The notes: generated by a model from the letters alone, not told the origin. Positions 1 to 12,600 are shown, counted from the first letter of the stretch. The stretch is DNA of 64,000 bases from Pyrus communis (GCF_963583255.1 NC_084803.1:5328121-5392120), one strand, 5' to 3'. Translations and numbers: made by a program.

Positions 1-2814
1 AGGTATCCATTCTCCCAGCTCTGTTCATAACTATAGATTACTAAGAGCTGGAAGAAGACATTGGGCATGGAAGAACACGCATATATTGGTACAAGTTGTA
101 TGAAGGAAGGAATATATGAAAATAATAAGTACAAAATGAAAAGCAACATTTTTATTTGATATGTTAAAATGCATACCTGCGAGCAATAATCATCCATTTC
201 CTCCTCCTTCTGCTGGCGCAATTCATTCTATAATAGAAAATGATTGTGATAAAGATGATAATTTATTCTTTTTTGTTTGATTTTAATGCTCAAACAAGAC
301 TTTCTTATGCTGAAAATAAATGAAATTCTCATGTTAGAAATTATAACAGAACACGACAAATAAGACAACTCTGGGGTGAAGCAGACGTACGGTTAAGAAA
401 CCAATGACAATTGTTTAAGTGCTAACACTTGAGATTTGAACGTAACTGCCCAACCAAACCAAACCATCGAGACATGCAATGGCACATGAAACCTACTATC
501 ATTGTAGCAACTAATTGTTCCTGTTGTTTTTGTTGTCCTTTCCCTTTCCTCTTGTTACCATTATTACACCTAAAAGACTATGATAAAAATTAAAATCTAG
601 GAGCAAAATACCACGTGTACCTTGCTTAAATGGTTTCAGTAAAGCTGAGAAGTAAGTTTCTTTTTCTGTTTAAAAGTTTAAAATTATCTGAAATTTACAA
701 ATACACCAACTAGTGACTAGATGCAGACTTCCACCAAACTTCAGATCATCCTTTTCCATCTTCAAACATCCATTAGAATCCAAAGCATTGACACCATCAG
801 ATTAAGATGATATGACGGAAAAGTTCACATAGCAACAAGTGTAATTTCACGAGTACCAAAAAGAAACAACAAATCCGGCATCAATGACAAACTTGCTTAA
901 ATAAATTCCAAAAATTTGACTCACCACAAATATCCGAAAAAGGTAAAATGTTGAAAAAAAAAGGTACTGAAGGCAGTGTCAGAACTTATCCCATCAAAGA
1001 ATTTATTAAATAGATACCTGTGTGGGTTTCGGAGAGTGCGATGCGGAATATCCACGCCTTAATTTCATGCCATTTCCACCTAAAGTAATGACACTAGAAA
1101 AACCAGAAGCATCTATATTTAGCCAAGCCTCCCAAGTGTTATCTTCTCCTGTGAAAAGCGCATGCAGTCCCTAAAAGTACATCCCCAGGATGTGTTTAAG
1201 AATACAATAATAAAATTATAAAATGTCTTTTCCAAATAGCAATACACATACAGGTGTAGAGCCTTGCAATTCAACTCGAGCTGCAAAAAGTCCAGAGGGC
1301 TGAAACGTTCTCCGGTGCCAAACCTGGAGAGAAAAAGTCCAACTTCACCAACATGTGCTTATACCGTGTATACCAAAAGAGATTTAGAACATGAGTCCAA
1401 ACAGAAGAGCACATGTACAAGAGGCAGACTGAACAAGTCTTAAAAATCATTCCATAAATCTAAATTTTGGTATGTTTTGAACATAAAAACAATCCTCTGA
1501 ATCAACATAAAGTAAGGGGAGTTATCACACTTTCTGACACATAGAATCTGGATAAGGGTTACCAATTAGACAATGATCAGAATATGCATACACTCCAACT
1601 AATCAGAAACATGATTGTTTAAAGTCACCCATATTAATACTGAAGCTAACCTGATTACGATATGCAACCTCTAATTGTTCAGAAACATCTTCACGAAGTG
1701 GGAGCCAATCAGCCCCTTTACGAGCAAACCAGTGACCTCTTAACACACGTCGGTTTTCTCCATCCCAATAGACAGGGAAAGAATGCCGCTTCACTAAATC
1801 TACCTGCAGTAATTACATGACTATGTCAACTCAAATCAATCATGCCTTTATCCAGAAAATAGTTGGAGTCGGTTCATTTCACTTGATACACTTCAAACTA
1901 GTAACCAACGAAGTATCTTACGACATCATGAGATTTTTACTGAAAATTACACAAAATTTTCCCTGCATCAACTCAAATGGATTCATCAACAACGACTACT
2001 TAAGAGAACATCAAGAAAGACTTGCCAACGCATGCAAAGGAGTTGATTGGTACTGGATAGCTACAGTTTCAGGCCCACATGTAGTTCTGTACTCTTTACA
2101 CTGACAATGAAAACCTTGAAAAAAGAAGGCTTACCTCATAAAGCCCTCCCTTAACAGGGACACCAACTCTTTCTTCATCCACTTGATCTAACTCAACCGA
2201 TCGACCCCTCTCTATAGAAAATGAACTCTGCCGCTGAGCCACGTTCTTACTTGAACTAGGCCGCTCTTTCGGGCCTTCGCTACATTCTGCGTACTCCTTC
2301 CACCAACAAGAAAGCAACTCTTCCTCCCTCTGCATGCATGCAAATCCAACCCTCAAGTAATTAAACCAATTCAAACACAAATAACGCAACTTTATCACTT
2401 AACAAACCAAACCCACCTGTAAAAACGATGCCTCAATTGCTAGAGAGTCCCTCATACCGAACCGAAAATACTCCCCTTTCCCCACCATCTCACTCTTTGG
2501 GACTGAAGCAGCCATCTCTGCACCATCACAGAAGCAGAAAATTGCCAATTGTGAATTGAGAAGTAAAAACGCACACTAGAACTCAAAACTTCAATGCTCT
2601 TGAGATTCGAATTACCCTTCTCCGCCAATGGGACTTTGCAAAAGTACCACCGGACATCGCCGCCGTCGGACGGGCTTCTAGTCTGAGCCAAATACTTCTG
2701 GTGCCCCTTACACTGTTCAATCTCATCCTCCAATCTCGCGATATTACTCGGCGTGTTCTTCAGCAAATCCGGAAACGTTTCTTCCGCCACACGCTTCGCC
2801 CCCGAATCCGCCAT
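1..2814 (-). CDS. SGR2: SGR2-like DDHD-domain phospholipase, 5' part (runs off left edge)
   Basis: The visible exons encode the first 308 residues of a protein closely resembling Arabidopsis SHOOT GRAVITROPISM 2, a phosphatidic-acid-preferring phospholipase A1 family member of the vacuolar membrane needed for amyloplast sedimentation and shoot gravitropism. Coding exons on the minus strand: 2814-2616, 2517-2417, 2329-2135, 1803-1651, 1323-1252, 1170-1018 and 227-177, all with GT-AG borders and continuous frame. The start is the ATG at 2814 (MADSGAKRV...). Family-like stretches are GEYFRFGMRDSLAIEASFLQ, the WWKEYAECSEGPKERPSS stretch and FPVYWDGENRRVLRGHWF. The lipase Gly-X-Ser-X-Gly motif and the DDHD domain lie in exons beyond position 1; 1-176 is intron. 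The call rests on remembered family sequence. The N-terminal region is intact, with no frameshift or premature stop. Confidence 0.88.
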
Positions 2815-3487
2815 GCCCAACTCCAAAGCTCTCACCTCTTTTCAAATCCCCAACTCAAGACTCCCCTTTTTCAATTCATCCCAAAACCCTAATCGCCTGC
2901 GCCGGAAACGCTATCAGAAACAGCGGTAGTGGGCAGGGATTTTCGAGTGGAATTGGGAATTTGAGAATTTGTAGGAGCCGGAGGAGCGCGAGGAAGTGGA
3001 ATGCAAAACCGAAATGGTTGCTCCAATTTCAAAGTGGGCATGTGGAAAAATCATGACCGAGAAGGTGCGGAGGGAGGGAGAGGGGGTTGTTGTTCGGAAG
3101 AAGAACGACCGTTCGGTCGGTGTTGAATGGCAGGTGGATTGCAATTTGCAACGACTGCACCACCGTTACAAATGGCGGTTGCGTGCCTTTCTCTTTCTTT
3201 CCTGTATTTTTTTTTTCATATTTTTTACTCGATTTCTCTTTCGGCAATAAAGCCCAGTGATGGGCCCTTTGGCAAGTATTGAATTGGACTTATTGGCCCA
3301 GTATTTTTTTATTTTTTCTTATTTCTTGCTTCTCTCTCAAGTCTACTTGCTAAAGTTAATTACGTCGCTTTAGTGAACCTTTCGTGATCACAGGGTACAT
3401 ACTTGTATTCATCCAATTCAATTGCATTCACCATCAATTATGTTAACTTTTATAACTGATGTCATTGTTATTCTAAATTCACAATTT

Positions 3488-3695
3488 CATTTTTTTTTTT
3501 TTTTTTTGGTAAAGATCATGAAATGTTGCCACACCCGATGAGCAGGACTAATCTCCATTTGAGGTTCGGCTTACCTCTGGCTACAAAGTGCTTTCAGTTG
3601 GTTTTGACCCCTGCCAGAAAGGCAGCAAGAAGTCTGCCAACTTAAGCTGGCAATTTGCCACTCGCACCACACCCTGTGGTTACACGCTCTTAAAA
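3488..3695 (-). mobile_element. Retroposon-like segment with 3' poly(A) (minus orientation)
   Basis: A run of more than 20 T residues near 3489-3508 (poly(A) on the minus strand) directly adjoins about 180 bp that are more GC-rich than the surroundings and contain no open frame. That arrangement fits a SINE or the 3' end of a LINE inserted on the minus strand. I see no clear pol III A and B boxes and no obvious target duplication, so the class is undecided. Confidence 0.3.
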
Positions 3696-4166
3696 GTTAA
3701 GGAGAATGGACTTGAGACATGAAAATTTTGAGGCATGAAACAACCGCTAAACTTCGTACGACACTTTTGTGATTAAATCTTCTTTCTCTTGAGCCAGAAT
3801 ACCCAAGTAAAACTAAGAATGAGAGTTTGAACTAATACAATAGTGATTCGAGTCATAACCGTTAGGTTCTCAATTTTTTCACTTACAACTCTAACCAATT
3901 TTAATACATTAATACTCTAACTGGTAACATGAGTCTCATTACCTTCCTATCGCATCTCTTCCTATGTTTCCCCCAACTAGAACAAAATTAATTAAATTGA
4001 ACCGAAATTCTCCCATTTTTCTAAATTATTGTAACAGTTTCGAATCTCCTCATTCTCCTTAATAATAATAAATTAAAAAATAAATAAATTGAGCCGAAAA
4101 CAAACCAATACACGTTGTTATGATGCAAAATACTAAAGAGCTTAAATTATTATACCAAACTGTTGT

Positions 4167-4621
4167 GTCTGATGCAAGGTTCTAAAAGACGCTAGGTGCT
4201 AGTTGGGCAGTGGGTTGGAGCCTAGCACCTAGACGGAATAGGCGGATTTAAGTAAATCTATTATATTTCATGTAAAGAAGTGTTTGTTTATACTTAAAAT
4301 ATATATAATTTCATCATAAACTACAAAATAGAATGAATATATATTATGAAGTATTGGAACATAATGAAAACATGGGAACAAGTCTATAATGTGTGTTCAT
4401 TTAAGTATTCAACATGTCTCTTATAATTTATTGAAAAAAATTAAAATTCAAAATAAAAGTTATCTATTTTCTGTCTAAGTGAACTGCAACCTAAACATGT
4501 CTAGGCGGAACCTCAGCAGGTTTTAACGTCCCTTCTTAATTTTCAAAAGCCTAAATATTAATTGGGACGGTGACTAACAGCCTAGCGCCCAAGTGGAGAT
4601 TTTTAAAACAGTGGTCTGATG
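4167..4621. mobile_element. hAT-type MITE with 8-bp target-site duplication
   Basis: The 8-bp direct repeat GTCTGATG occurs at 4167-4174 and 4614-4621, exactly flanking a 439-bp segment. Its ends are inverted: it begins CAAGGTTCTAAAA and its other end read in reverse begins CACTGTTTTAAAA. Just inside both ends sit inverted GCTAGG-rich motifs. An 8-bp duplication with CA...TG ends is the hallmark of hAT elements. There is no coding capacity, so it is non-autonomous. A diverged relative with the same GCTAGGC-type words lies near 60370-60860. Confidence 0.75.
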
Positions 4622-4714
4622 TAACAAGTAATGTATACATACTATACCATATCAATAATGAATATATTTTTAATAACGAGCAAAGCGGACCGAACCAAAC
4701 GGTAAAATAAAGAG

Positions 4715-4926
4715 GGCCTAACAGCCCATGGGTAAAGTATTGAAAAGGGCCCAACAGGCCCAATGTACCCTAACCCTAAAAATTGATTTGGGTGGGTCAT
4801 GTTAAAATATCTAAGGGCCCCACTCTATATAAGGACACGCAGACACAGTCGTATCCGTTCCGATCAACTCCCTCCATAGCTCCCACCCACTCAAAACTCT
4901 AACCCTCACATTCATCCCAAACCCTA
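4715..4926 (+). promoter_or_regulatory. Promoter of KH gene: site II motifs, telo-boxes and TATA box
   Basis: Several GCCCA/TGGGC (site II, TCP-type) words lie at about 4722-4763. They are followed by a telomere-like ACCCTAACCCTAAA at about 4767-4780, a TATA box TATATAAG at 4826-4833 and a telo-box AAACCCTA at 4919-4926, close to the ATG at 4964. In plants the site II plus telo-box pairing is typical of genes for translation and RNA metabolism expressed in dividing cells. That fits an RNA-binding protein. The transcription start itself is not determined. Confidence 0.55.
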
Positions 4927-4963
4927 GATTCGCCAAAACCCAACCGGACTAATCAAGTGCCTT

Positions 4964-7900
4964 ATGGCGGAGGAGGAGGTTGTGGTAACCGCGGAGAGCC
5001 CTAGGCCGTCGGATCACAAGCGGAAGCTCGAGGATTTGGAGCCTAAAGCAGCACCGGAAATAGTTGAGCTCGACTCCGACGGTCCCGATGACGCGAATGC
5101 AGAGCTTGATTGCACCGAAGAAGTTGATGTATCGCCGTCCGATGAATCAGAAGCGAAGAGGCCTCGCCTTGATGACAAGCCCGAAGGAATAAGTAATTTT
5201 GCCGTTGATTTTGAATTATAGGGTTTTTCTCATCTCTTTTGGGTGTGAATTTGTTGCGAGTTATTCTTGTTTTTAGCTGACATTCGTTGTTTATTTATTT
5301 ATTTAGTAATTAGGTCTCTATTTTTGCTATTTTTTAGATTATAATATTTTTTGAGTAAAATATAGTCAGAATTTGTAAAGGGAGGTAATTTAGGGCTCGT
5401 TTGGATGTACTTTTAAAATGGATGAAAGCGTTTTTAGAAAAAATATTTTTGGATTTCAAAATCACTGCGCTTTATGCAAGAAGCATCAACACTTTTAAGT
5501 GGTTTTTCAGGATTTACTTGTATTTTTACTAAGGATTATTTCCAAAAATATTTTCACCAAAAACGCTTTCAGTTATTTTAAAAGCACATCCAAACAAGCT
5601 CTTAATTGTTCTTGAGAATTGGTTTGCAAAAAAAAAAAAGGATTTTTGTGCCTATTTTTTTTAATGTGGCATCTTCCTTGATGATAACAGCTAGTGAGAA
5701 TGGCCACCAAGAGGAGAAGGTAGATGAGCCCGAAAAGGAGAATGAGGATCAGCCAAGTGTAGATAGCAGTGACTTGGAGGTCCCCCAACCTGCATCTGTG
5801 GAAGTTACCGAAGCAGTGATCGACGAGCAAAAGTCTGAAGTTAATGAACCACAGAATGGCATGAATGGTGAGCCGAGTGACACCCAAAATCATGCTGAGA
5901 ATTCAGTGGTGGAAAAAGCGGAGGAACCCCCTCAAGGGGAGTCTCAACCACACTATGTAGAGGAACCTCAGCAAGGTGATGCTTACTCTGCGCAACAAGA
6001 ACAGCCTTCTGTGAGTGAGACTATGACACACAAAATGGAGGTTCCTAATAATAAGGTCTGCTGCTTATATTCATATCATGTAACTGGGAGCTCTGAGCTC
6101 CAGTTGGTTCAAATTCCACCTATGACTTATTCAAAATTCATTTGTAAATATTAGCTGGAAAGAAAAAAGTGGCCTAAAGTATTGTATAAAAATATGTGCA
6201 GGTTGGGGTTTTAATTGGCAAGTCGGGGGATACTATACGGTACTTGCAATACAATTCTGGAGCAAAGATTCAAATCACAAGGGATTCCGATGCAGATCCA
6301 TATTCTGCAAGCAGGCCAGTGGAGATAATAGGAACTTTGGATAATATAAGCAAAGCAGAGAAACTGATAAATGCCGTTATTGCCGAGGTTTTTTGCTCTT
6401 GCTGACTTTCTTGTTCTGCTTTCCAAGAGTCGTTTGTACTTTCACAATTGGAGTCTAGAGTGTTTTTTTTTTTTCAAGCTGAATAAGGTTTACGCTTTTT
6501 TTTTCAGGCTGATGCAGGGGGTTCTCCTTCTTTGGTTGCTAGAGGCGTTGCTACTGCACTGGCTGTTGCAGCAGCAGAACAAATTCAGATTCAAGTTCCG
6601 AATGAGAAGGTGATTGCCTTGTCTTCAATGTTTACATGACATGTGCCTTTGCATTCCATAATACTTTATAAAAGTCCAAACTTTTCTTCTGCCAGGTTGG
6701 TTTGATAATTGGCAGAGGTGGGGAGACCATTAAAGGTCTGCAGACCCGATCAGGGGCACGCATCCAGGTAGTTGATATTGTATGCCTTGCCTTTATGCAC
6801 GGGAACAGAATGGTGCGCTTTTTTCTTACTGCAATGTGTCCTTACTGGCCGAACCTTTTTCCTGTCATTTAGTTGATACCCCAACATCTTCCGGAGGGGG
6901 ATGAATCTAAAGAAAGGACCGTCCGAGTTACTGGTGATAAGAAGCAGATTGAAGTTGCAAGAGAATTGATAAAGGAAGTTATGAATCAGGTTATTTTTTG
7001 ACCTACTCCTTGAAATATTTTTCTTTTGGGTTTTTAATTTGTGATTGCTTATACAGAGGTTTTTACTTTTGTGGTTATTATATTTTGTGTGAGCAGTATT
7101 GTGGTTGCTACTGTGGTTTCTTCTGCATTGGACCATTGTCACTGTATGCTGGTTGAGTTGTTTTGTTTCTTATACCTATTTCTGATCTCATACACTGAGT
7201 CATATTCTATGCTACAATGATTGGATAGTGTGTAAAAGCATGAGCTTTATGTGTAGCTTGGTGCATTTCTTTTTTAATTCTATTTGAAGTGTGCCTGCTT
7301 AATGGCTGTCCCCACTTAGTTGATATGTCGTCAAACATATCCTATGCTCGTCAAGATTTAAGATAGAGATAGACAAGTGTTCTTATTTAGATGTCTTGAG
7401 TAAAAATGAACTGAGGTATTTGGATGTTTTGATTCTTGTCTATTGTTTTTTAAGACGCCGATAAACAAGTACAATTATATATTTATATTGTGTGACCTAT
7501 TCAATTGTCAAGTAGTTTTCTCAGAAGGCCGGTTAAATAGAAATTCTGTATATTTTGACATTGAGCAACATAATTTTATGGTTATGTTATGATTAGATGT
7601 CCAATGAAATATATTTGCATGCCTGTGACAACTTTTGGTCCATTTGAGGAAAGAATTATTACCATATTTTTCCATGGGAATGAGAGCATGACCTTTTGCC
7701 CCCAAGAGTTTGCAATATTGATGAATGAACCATGCCAACGTCACTTAATTGCTGTTAGGAAGATCATGTATTCAATCAAAGATGCCGGTTGCCATGATTT
7801 ATTTGTGTTGAAGGTGCCGATTTCGAATTGGTTGGCTTTAAAAATGCAGATTTGGCTATTGCATTTTCCATGGGGTCAGCATTGCCTAGACAACCACTAT

Positions 7901-10504
7901 TCACTGTCATCCACCGAAGAAAGGTATCAGGCATTTAATTTCGCGATTGCAGGATGTTTATAGTTGGTAAGATTGCTTTGAGATCTGAAAGTTGAAAATC
8001 CTAATTCAGTAAGACTATATTGCATTAGCCTTAGTGCTCATAAGCACCTCCAGTATTCTATGCATGACACGTCCCTGGAAAAGAAATTGATATTCCTGGT
8101 GACTTGATGATTAAAAAGAATCTGTATGAAACCCATAGTCTAAGAGTTAGCGTTTGATGCTATGCTGATGCACTCAAACATGTGGTACAGGTCTTCTGAT
8201 ATGCATCAATTAAGGTATAGGCATTTCTTAGGCTGGGGTCAATTCTATAATAAAACATTATCGTACGTCTATTCCTTGTTACCCATTTGAATCAACTTGA
8301 TCTGATGCTGAAGCATGTAGCACACATACGTCACGTAGAATTAACATACTTCTCAAAGAGTTGAAATCAACATGATGTTTCTTGCTTGATACTTTGAATG
8401 CCTGATGTGCCTGTAATTCAATTTTGTGGCTTTGCTAGAAATTCATTCTTCATTGCATTTTAGATGATGCCTTAAAAATTTGGAGTCATCAATTTCGGCT
8501 AATTTTCTTTGCCGCATATTTACTGGAGAGAACAAAAAAAGAAAGGGCAGTCAGTACTCTAAAGCAGTGAGAGAATTTTAGCAGCACTTGGTTATCTCTG
8601 CTATTTGAGTTTGGAAGGATTGTTATAGGGTTAACTCAAGCATATAAAACCAGATTTGTGACTATTGCATTAGATATCTACTTTGTGTTGTATCCGAGTA
8701 CGGCGAGTAGTTTACTTTTTGACTGGGAAATGATACATGGATGACTTTGCTGAAGGGGTTGCAGTGGGTTTGAACTTTCTAGACATTTACAGAGGCACCT
8801 GGACATGAGTTTGATTCTTAGCATGTCAACATATATATTTTTTGTTTGTTTGATAAGACAGGGACTGTGATAGCCGGATAAATATAGAAATATGCTGAGT
8901 ATATTTTTTGTTGAACATACTTTCAACGAGTTTGATGGCCTACTATTTATTTTAGCAACCCTTTAAAGTAGTTTGTATCATTTAGGGAACAGTTGTCTGC
9001 TATGTGTAGTCTCAGACATTATTTTCTGGTATGGTTTGTTAATGGCAATTTCACATTGTATCTCTTGCTATAGTAGCCCATGTTCCTTGTATCCATTCGT
9101 CGCATTCAGTCAAGACAATGCACAGGAGCCCCTCAAGTTTTAAGAACGCGAGATGTGGCTAGAAGAGCAACTTCTGTATTTATTTTCTTAATTAATTGTA
9201 GATTTGTTGTTTATATGTACTAATTAATGCATTTTGTGATTTGATTTGAATAGACTGTGAGGCCATCACCTCTCTCCAGTGGTTTTAATCATCAGGGTTA
9301 TCATCCCCATGGACCAGGTGGTTCTCAATGGGGTCCGCGAGGGCCTCATCTACCTCAGCCATCTTCGTATGATTATCCGCAACGAGGACCTTATCCATCC
9401 CATAATCCTCAGTACCCTCCTGCTTATGGGGGTTATCCTCAACATATGGGTCCAAGAAGTGGCTATGGTTCTGGTTGGGAGCAAAGGCCACCTTCTAGCA
9501 TGCCACATGGTGGTGGTTATAATTACTATGGTGGACAAGTAGCTGATGCTCCATTATCTGCCCAACATTCTGCTCCCGTTCCTTCTCATGCTCCTGGCCC
9601 GTCTCCTAACCCTGCAATGGGTGCACCGTCCCAGGCAAATTACAATTATGGGCAGCCACATGGTCCAGATTATGGTCATCCGGCACCTTATTCCCAGGCT
9701 GCACCTCCTCAGCATAACTATGGGCATGGATACGAAGAACCAAAATATGATAATCATGCTCCAACACAGCACCCCTATGGAGGATATGCACCTTCGCAGC
9801 AATATCCACAAACTGGAGCTCATCCAGGTCCACAGCAACATTATGGCAAGCCCCCACCATACGGCATGCAATCACAAGCTCCTACTCCTCAGTCTTATGG
9901 CCCTCCCAGGGCTAATCAACCAGGAGATGCGGTTTATCAGGGTTCTGCACCACCTCAATCATACGGTCCGAATGTTCTAGCTCAACAGTCATATCCATAT
10001 GCATCCAGTGGACCTGCTCAGCAGATGTATCCTGCGTATGGTTCTGCACCAGCTGCTGATGGGTACAGTCACCCACCACCCGCTTCTGGCTCGGGTTATC
10101 CACAACAAGGCGGGCAACCTGTTAGCTATGGCCAGCCTGGTGCACAGCAGGCAGCTGGCGGCTATGGACAGGCAGCTCCTACTGCAGGGTACGCACAATA
10201 CCCATCTTCTCAACAAGGTTACGCCGAGCAGGCTGCTCCAAATGCAGCAGGTTACGGGTACCAGGGGTCTCAAGACCCTGGATATGGAGCCGCCCCTGCA
10301 GCATCATATGGTGCACCAGCAGCTGCGCAGCCAGGTTATGCTCAACCGGCAGCTCAACAAAATTATGATCAGTCAATCCCCCAGTCCGCCGGTTATGGAG
10401 CTGCACCAGCAGCTGCATCAGCTGGTTATGGGAAGACGGTGTCCCCTCAGCCTGGTTATCCCCAGTACGACTCGAGCCAAATGTATGCTGCTGCACCTCG
10501 TTGA
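4964..10504 (+). CDS. KH-domain RNA-binding protein with Tyr/Gly/Pro/Gln-rich low-complexity tail (FUBP-like)
   Basis: Seven exons, 4964-5192, 5691-6055, 6202-6387, 6508-6609, 6696-6767, 6873-6989 and 9254-10504, join in frame to 773 residues. Residues 1-198 are acidic and include a probable nuclear signal (KRPR). Two KH domains follow, with GXXG loops GKSG at about 204-207 and GRGG at about 300-303; such loops grip the backbone of single-stranded RNA or DNA. Residues 358-773, all in the last exon, are a low-complexity Tyr/Gly/Gln/Pro/Ala-rich region with repeated AGYG and SYG words, like prion-like tails that drive condensate formation. It resembles animal FUBP/KSRP and Arabidopsis At4g10070/At1g33680-type proteins, so a nuclear role in pre-mRNA processing is likely but inferred. 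A 2.26-kb intron separates the KH exons from the tail exon; intron 1 carries a MITE. Confidence 0.9.
5390..5604. mobile_element. Tourist/PIF-Harbinger-type MITE in intron 1 of the KH gene
   Basis: A 209-bp segment (5393-5601) is flanked by TTA on both sides (5390-5392 and 5602-5604), the target duplication of PIF/Harbinger elements. Its ends form near-perfect inverted repeats of about 58 bp: one end begins GGGCTCGTTTGGATG, the other, read in reverse, GAGCTTGTTTGGATG, and both continue with a CTTTTAAAA word and AAAGCGTTTTT. No coding capacity. It lies inside an intron, so it is spliced out. Confidence 0.8.
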
Positions 10505-11629
10505 ATATTTTAGACTAAACTTGTTTCTTTTGTCATAATTTCATGTTGTTGTTTGATGCCAGACTCCTTTTCCCAGTCGTAGTTAGGCCTAATCAGACTG
10601 GTTCGCCGAACTTTTGCGCTTACTGTGTTTCTATTGATGTAATGCAGCGCTAATGCTTTATTAAATTGTGAACCTTAACGAGGAATGAGAACGAAAATCG
10701 TCCCTGTATGTGAATTTCTTTTTCATTAATTTTTCACGAGTCCTTTTGCTCGAAATGCTTTTATAGTAAGCATGTTGAAATTTTTTCTACAAATTCAAGT
10801 GCTTTTTGAAGTACTTTGTAGGTGTTTCTTCAAAAAGCGTTTTTGGTGGTCAGGAATCAGTTTGAGTCATTCCATAAACAATTTCAAACCACCTGAACGC
10901 TTTTGATGGCGCTTGGTCAAAGAAATTAGAAGTGCTTGTAAAAAAAGCACTGCTAAAGAATTAATTCCACATTTTTATTTATGATTGACACAACATGCAT
11001 AATCATCATATGTTTGGAGGGGAACTTACATGGTATTGGAACACCATCATTTAAGTTTTTTTTGTGAATGGTACGACGCCAGATGAAGAAAAATTGACAC
11101 ACTTCGTTTTGTGCGAGATGTTACGGTAAAAAAGAGCTCACGTCACGGTAATAGAACACTCGTGTCACAACAATTTTTACAGGACTTTAGAAAAGGACAA
11201 GAAAGTAAATGGGGTAGCAGTTAAAAAGGAAAAGAAAAGAAAATTAGAAAAAAGGCGTAGGTAGGGTTTAATGTTTATAGATTCGAGGTGGAGGTGGGGG
11301 TGGGGGTGGTGGTGGCCTGTGTGACTGTCGATTGTCTAACAAATGGCAGAGGCTTTCAGGCGGCTCCCTCTCTCTCTCCTCTCTCTCTCTCTCTCTTGGA
11401 GTCATTTGCGTTCCGAGCAGATGCAAAGAGAAAAGACGGTGAAGGGAAAAGAGAGTATCTTGTAGGATACGCAACAGAAGTTACAGAAGTGGTGGCCTGA
11501 ATCCTGTGTCGAGACTGACACCTCACCATCTTCTTCCAACTCATTTATTATCTTACTCCACGTCGTCACGTGCCAGTTGCCTCCATCCAACTCCAATTTC
11601 GCTTTCCTTCCCTCCCCCCCATACTCTAT

Positions 11630-12077
11630 TCCACAAACAAAAAAAATTATTGTAATAGTCTTTTAACTTTTACTCAATTAAAATAATAGTCTTTTAACTA
11701 AAAATTTATAACTATTAGTTCCTTAATTCTTCAAAACTGCATCTATGATCATTTCTTCATCTTTGTTAAAACTTCTATTAAAATGAGTTACGTGTCACAC
11801 GCATGATGCTGAATCGAATGACAAATATGGAAAACCAAATCAGAAAAATTGTAGCAATGGTCTCTCAACTTTAACCCAATTGGAGAATGGGTCCCTTAAC
11901 TTTAACCCAATTGGAGCAATGATCCTTCAACTTTAATCTAATTGTAGCAATAAAGCTTCTAACATAACTCATTTTAATGGAATTGCGACGAAGTTAACAA
12001 AAATGATTATATCTGCACTTTTTTATGAGTTAAGGATTTAAAATTGAGAAACTATTGTTACAGTTTTCCTCCACAAA
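11630..12077. mobile_element. Non-autonomous element with long imperfect inverted repeats and 8-bp flanking repeat
   Basis: TCCACAAA occurs at 11630-11637 and 12070-12077, flanking 432 bp. The two halves are imperfect inverted copies: the region around 11730-11795 (ending in TTAAAATGAGTTACG) pairs with 11955-12040 (starting ACTCATTTTAATGG). The middle holds three diverged tandem units of about 35 bp containing CAACTTTAACCCAATTGGAG or similar. The 8-bp flanking repeat and long terminal repeats suggest a fold-back or hAT/Mutator-like derivative; the superfamily is uncertain. Confidence 0.55.
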
Positions 12078-12479
12078 ACTACCCCAAACCCCAAAATTAA
12101 ATGAAATTGTAAATAAAAATCCATGACTTTATCTTGTGAGGTACCATTATTTTTATTCATTTTGTATATCACTTACCAAGAAAAGGACGATATTCTTTCA
12201 TATATTTTAGTATTTTTATTTCAGCTTACTTCTTTCAAATTTTTTGCTTTTATAGTCACAACAAAGTTATAACTTTTCTTGGAGTTTTCAAGCTAAATTA
12301 TGATTTAGAGAAATACTAAATAAACTCTCTTAAAAGTAGAATTTTTTACCACCTCATGGTTTTTATACAATATTATATTTTATAATGTTGGCACACGAGT
12401 TAATGCTAAATTGTGAAGTGAATTTTGAAAGTCTCCTTAGCATTTTTCTACGATTCAATACAATGATATAGTTATATTA

Positions 12480-12600
12480 AAGGAATGAAGGAATAAATTG
12501 ATTGCGAATTTGTCATACTTGAGATTCGAACCTAAGATCGCTTATTTATAAGGGGAAAGAAATACTATAAGGCCGTGATACTAACTGACAGACTAAATTA
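12480..12600 (-). mobile_element. tRNA-derived SINE-like fragment
   Basis: Read on the minus strand, 12533-12521 gives AGGTTCGAATCTC, a perfect pol III B box. It is preceded by a weak A-box-like stretch and followed by AT-rich sequence. It does not fold as an intact tRNA, so it is best read as a degenerate tRNA-derived retroposon. Its exact ends are not visible. Confidence 0.4.

Larger units (their letters stand above)
2815..4963. other. Divergent intergenic region between SGR2-like and KH-protein genes
   Basis: This 2.1-kb stretch holds no convincing gene. The first 500 bases are the minus-strand leader and promoter of the SGR2-like gene; GCCCA-type (site II) motifs occur at about 3250-3300. 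A poly(T)-flanked retroposon-like piece lies at 3488-3695 and a hAT-type MITE at 4167-4621, both listed separately. The last 250 bases are the KH-gene promoter. Short open frames at 2996-3250 and 4551-4763 show no codon bias or family features. Confidence 0.6.

Noticed and set aside
7589..7963. 124-codon open frame with ATG inside the large KH-gene intron
   Set aside because: No recognisable domain, no splice-compatible ends and no promoter signs; an open frame of this length is expected by chance in 2.3 kb.
9279..10538. Several long alternative-frame open frames on both strands across the KH-gene tail exon
   Set aside because: They are shadows of the low-complexity Tyr/Gly/Gln/Pro exon, whose codon bias removes stops in other frames.
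12521..12533. Perfect pol III B box suggesting a tRNA gene
   Set aside because: No cloverleaf can be drawn around it; a decayed SINE explains it better.
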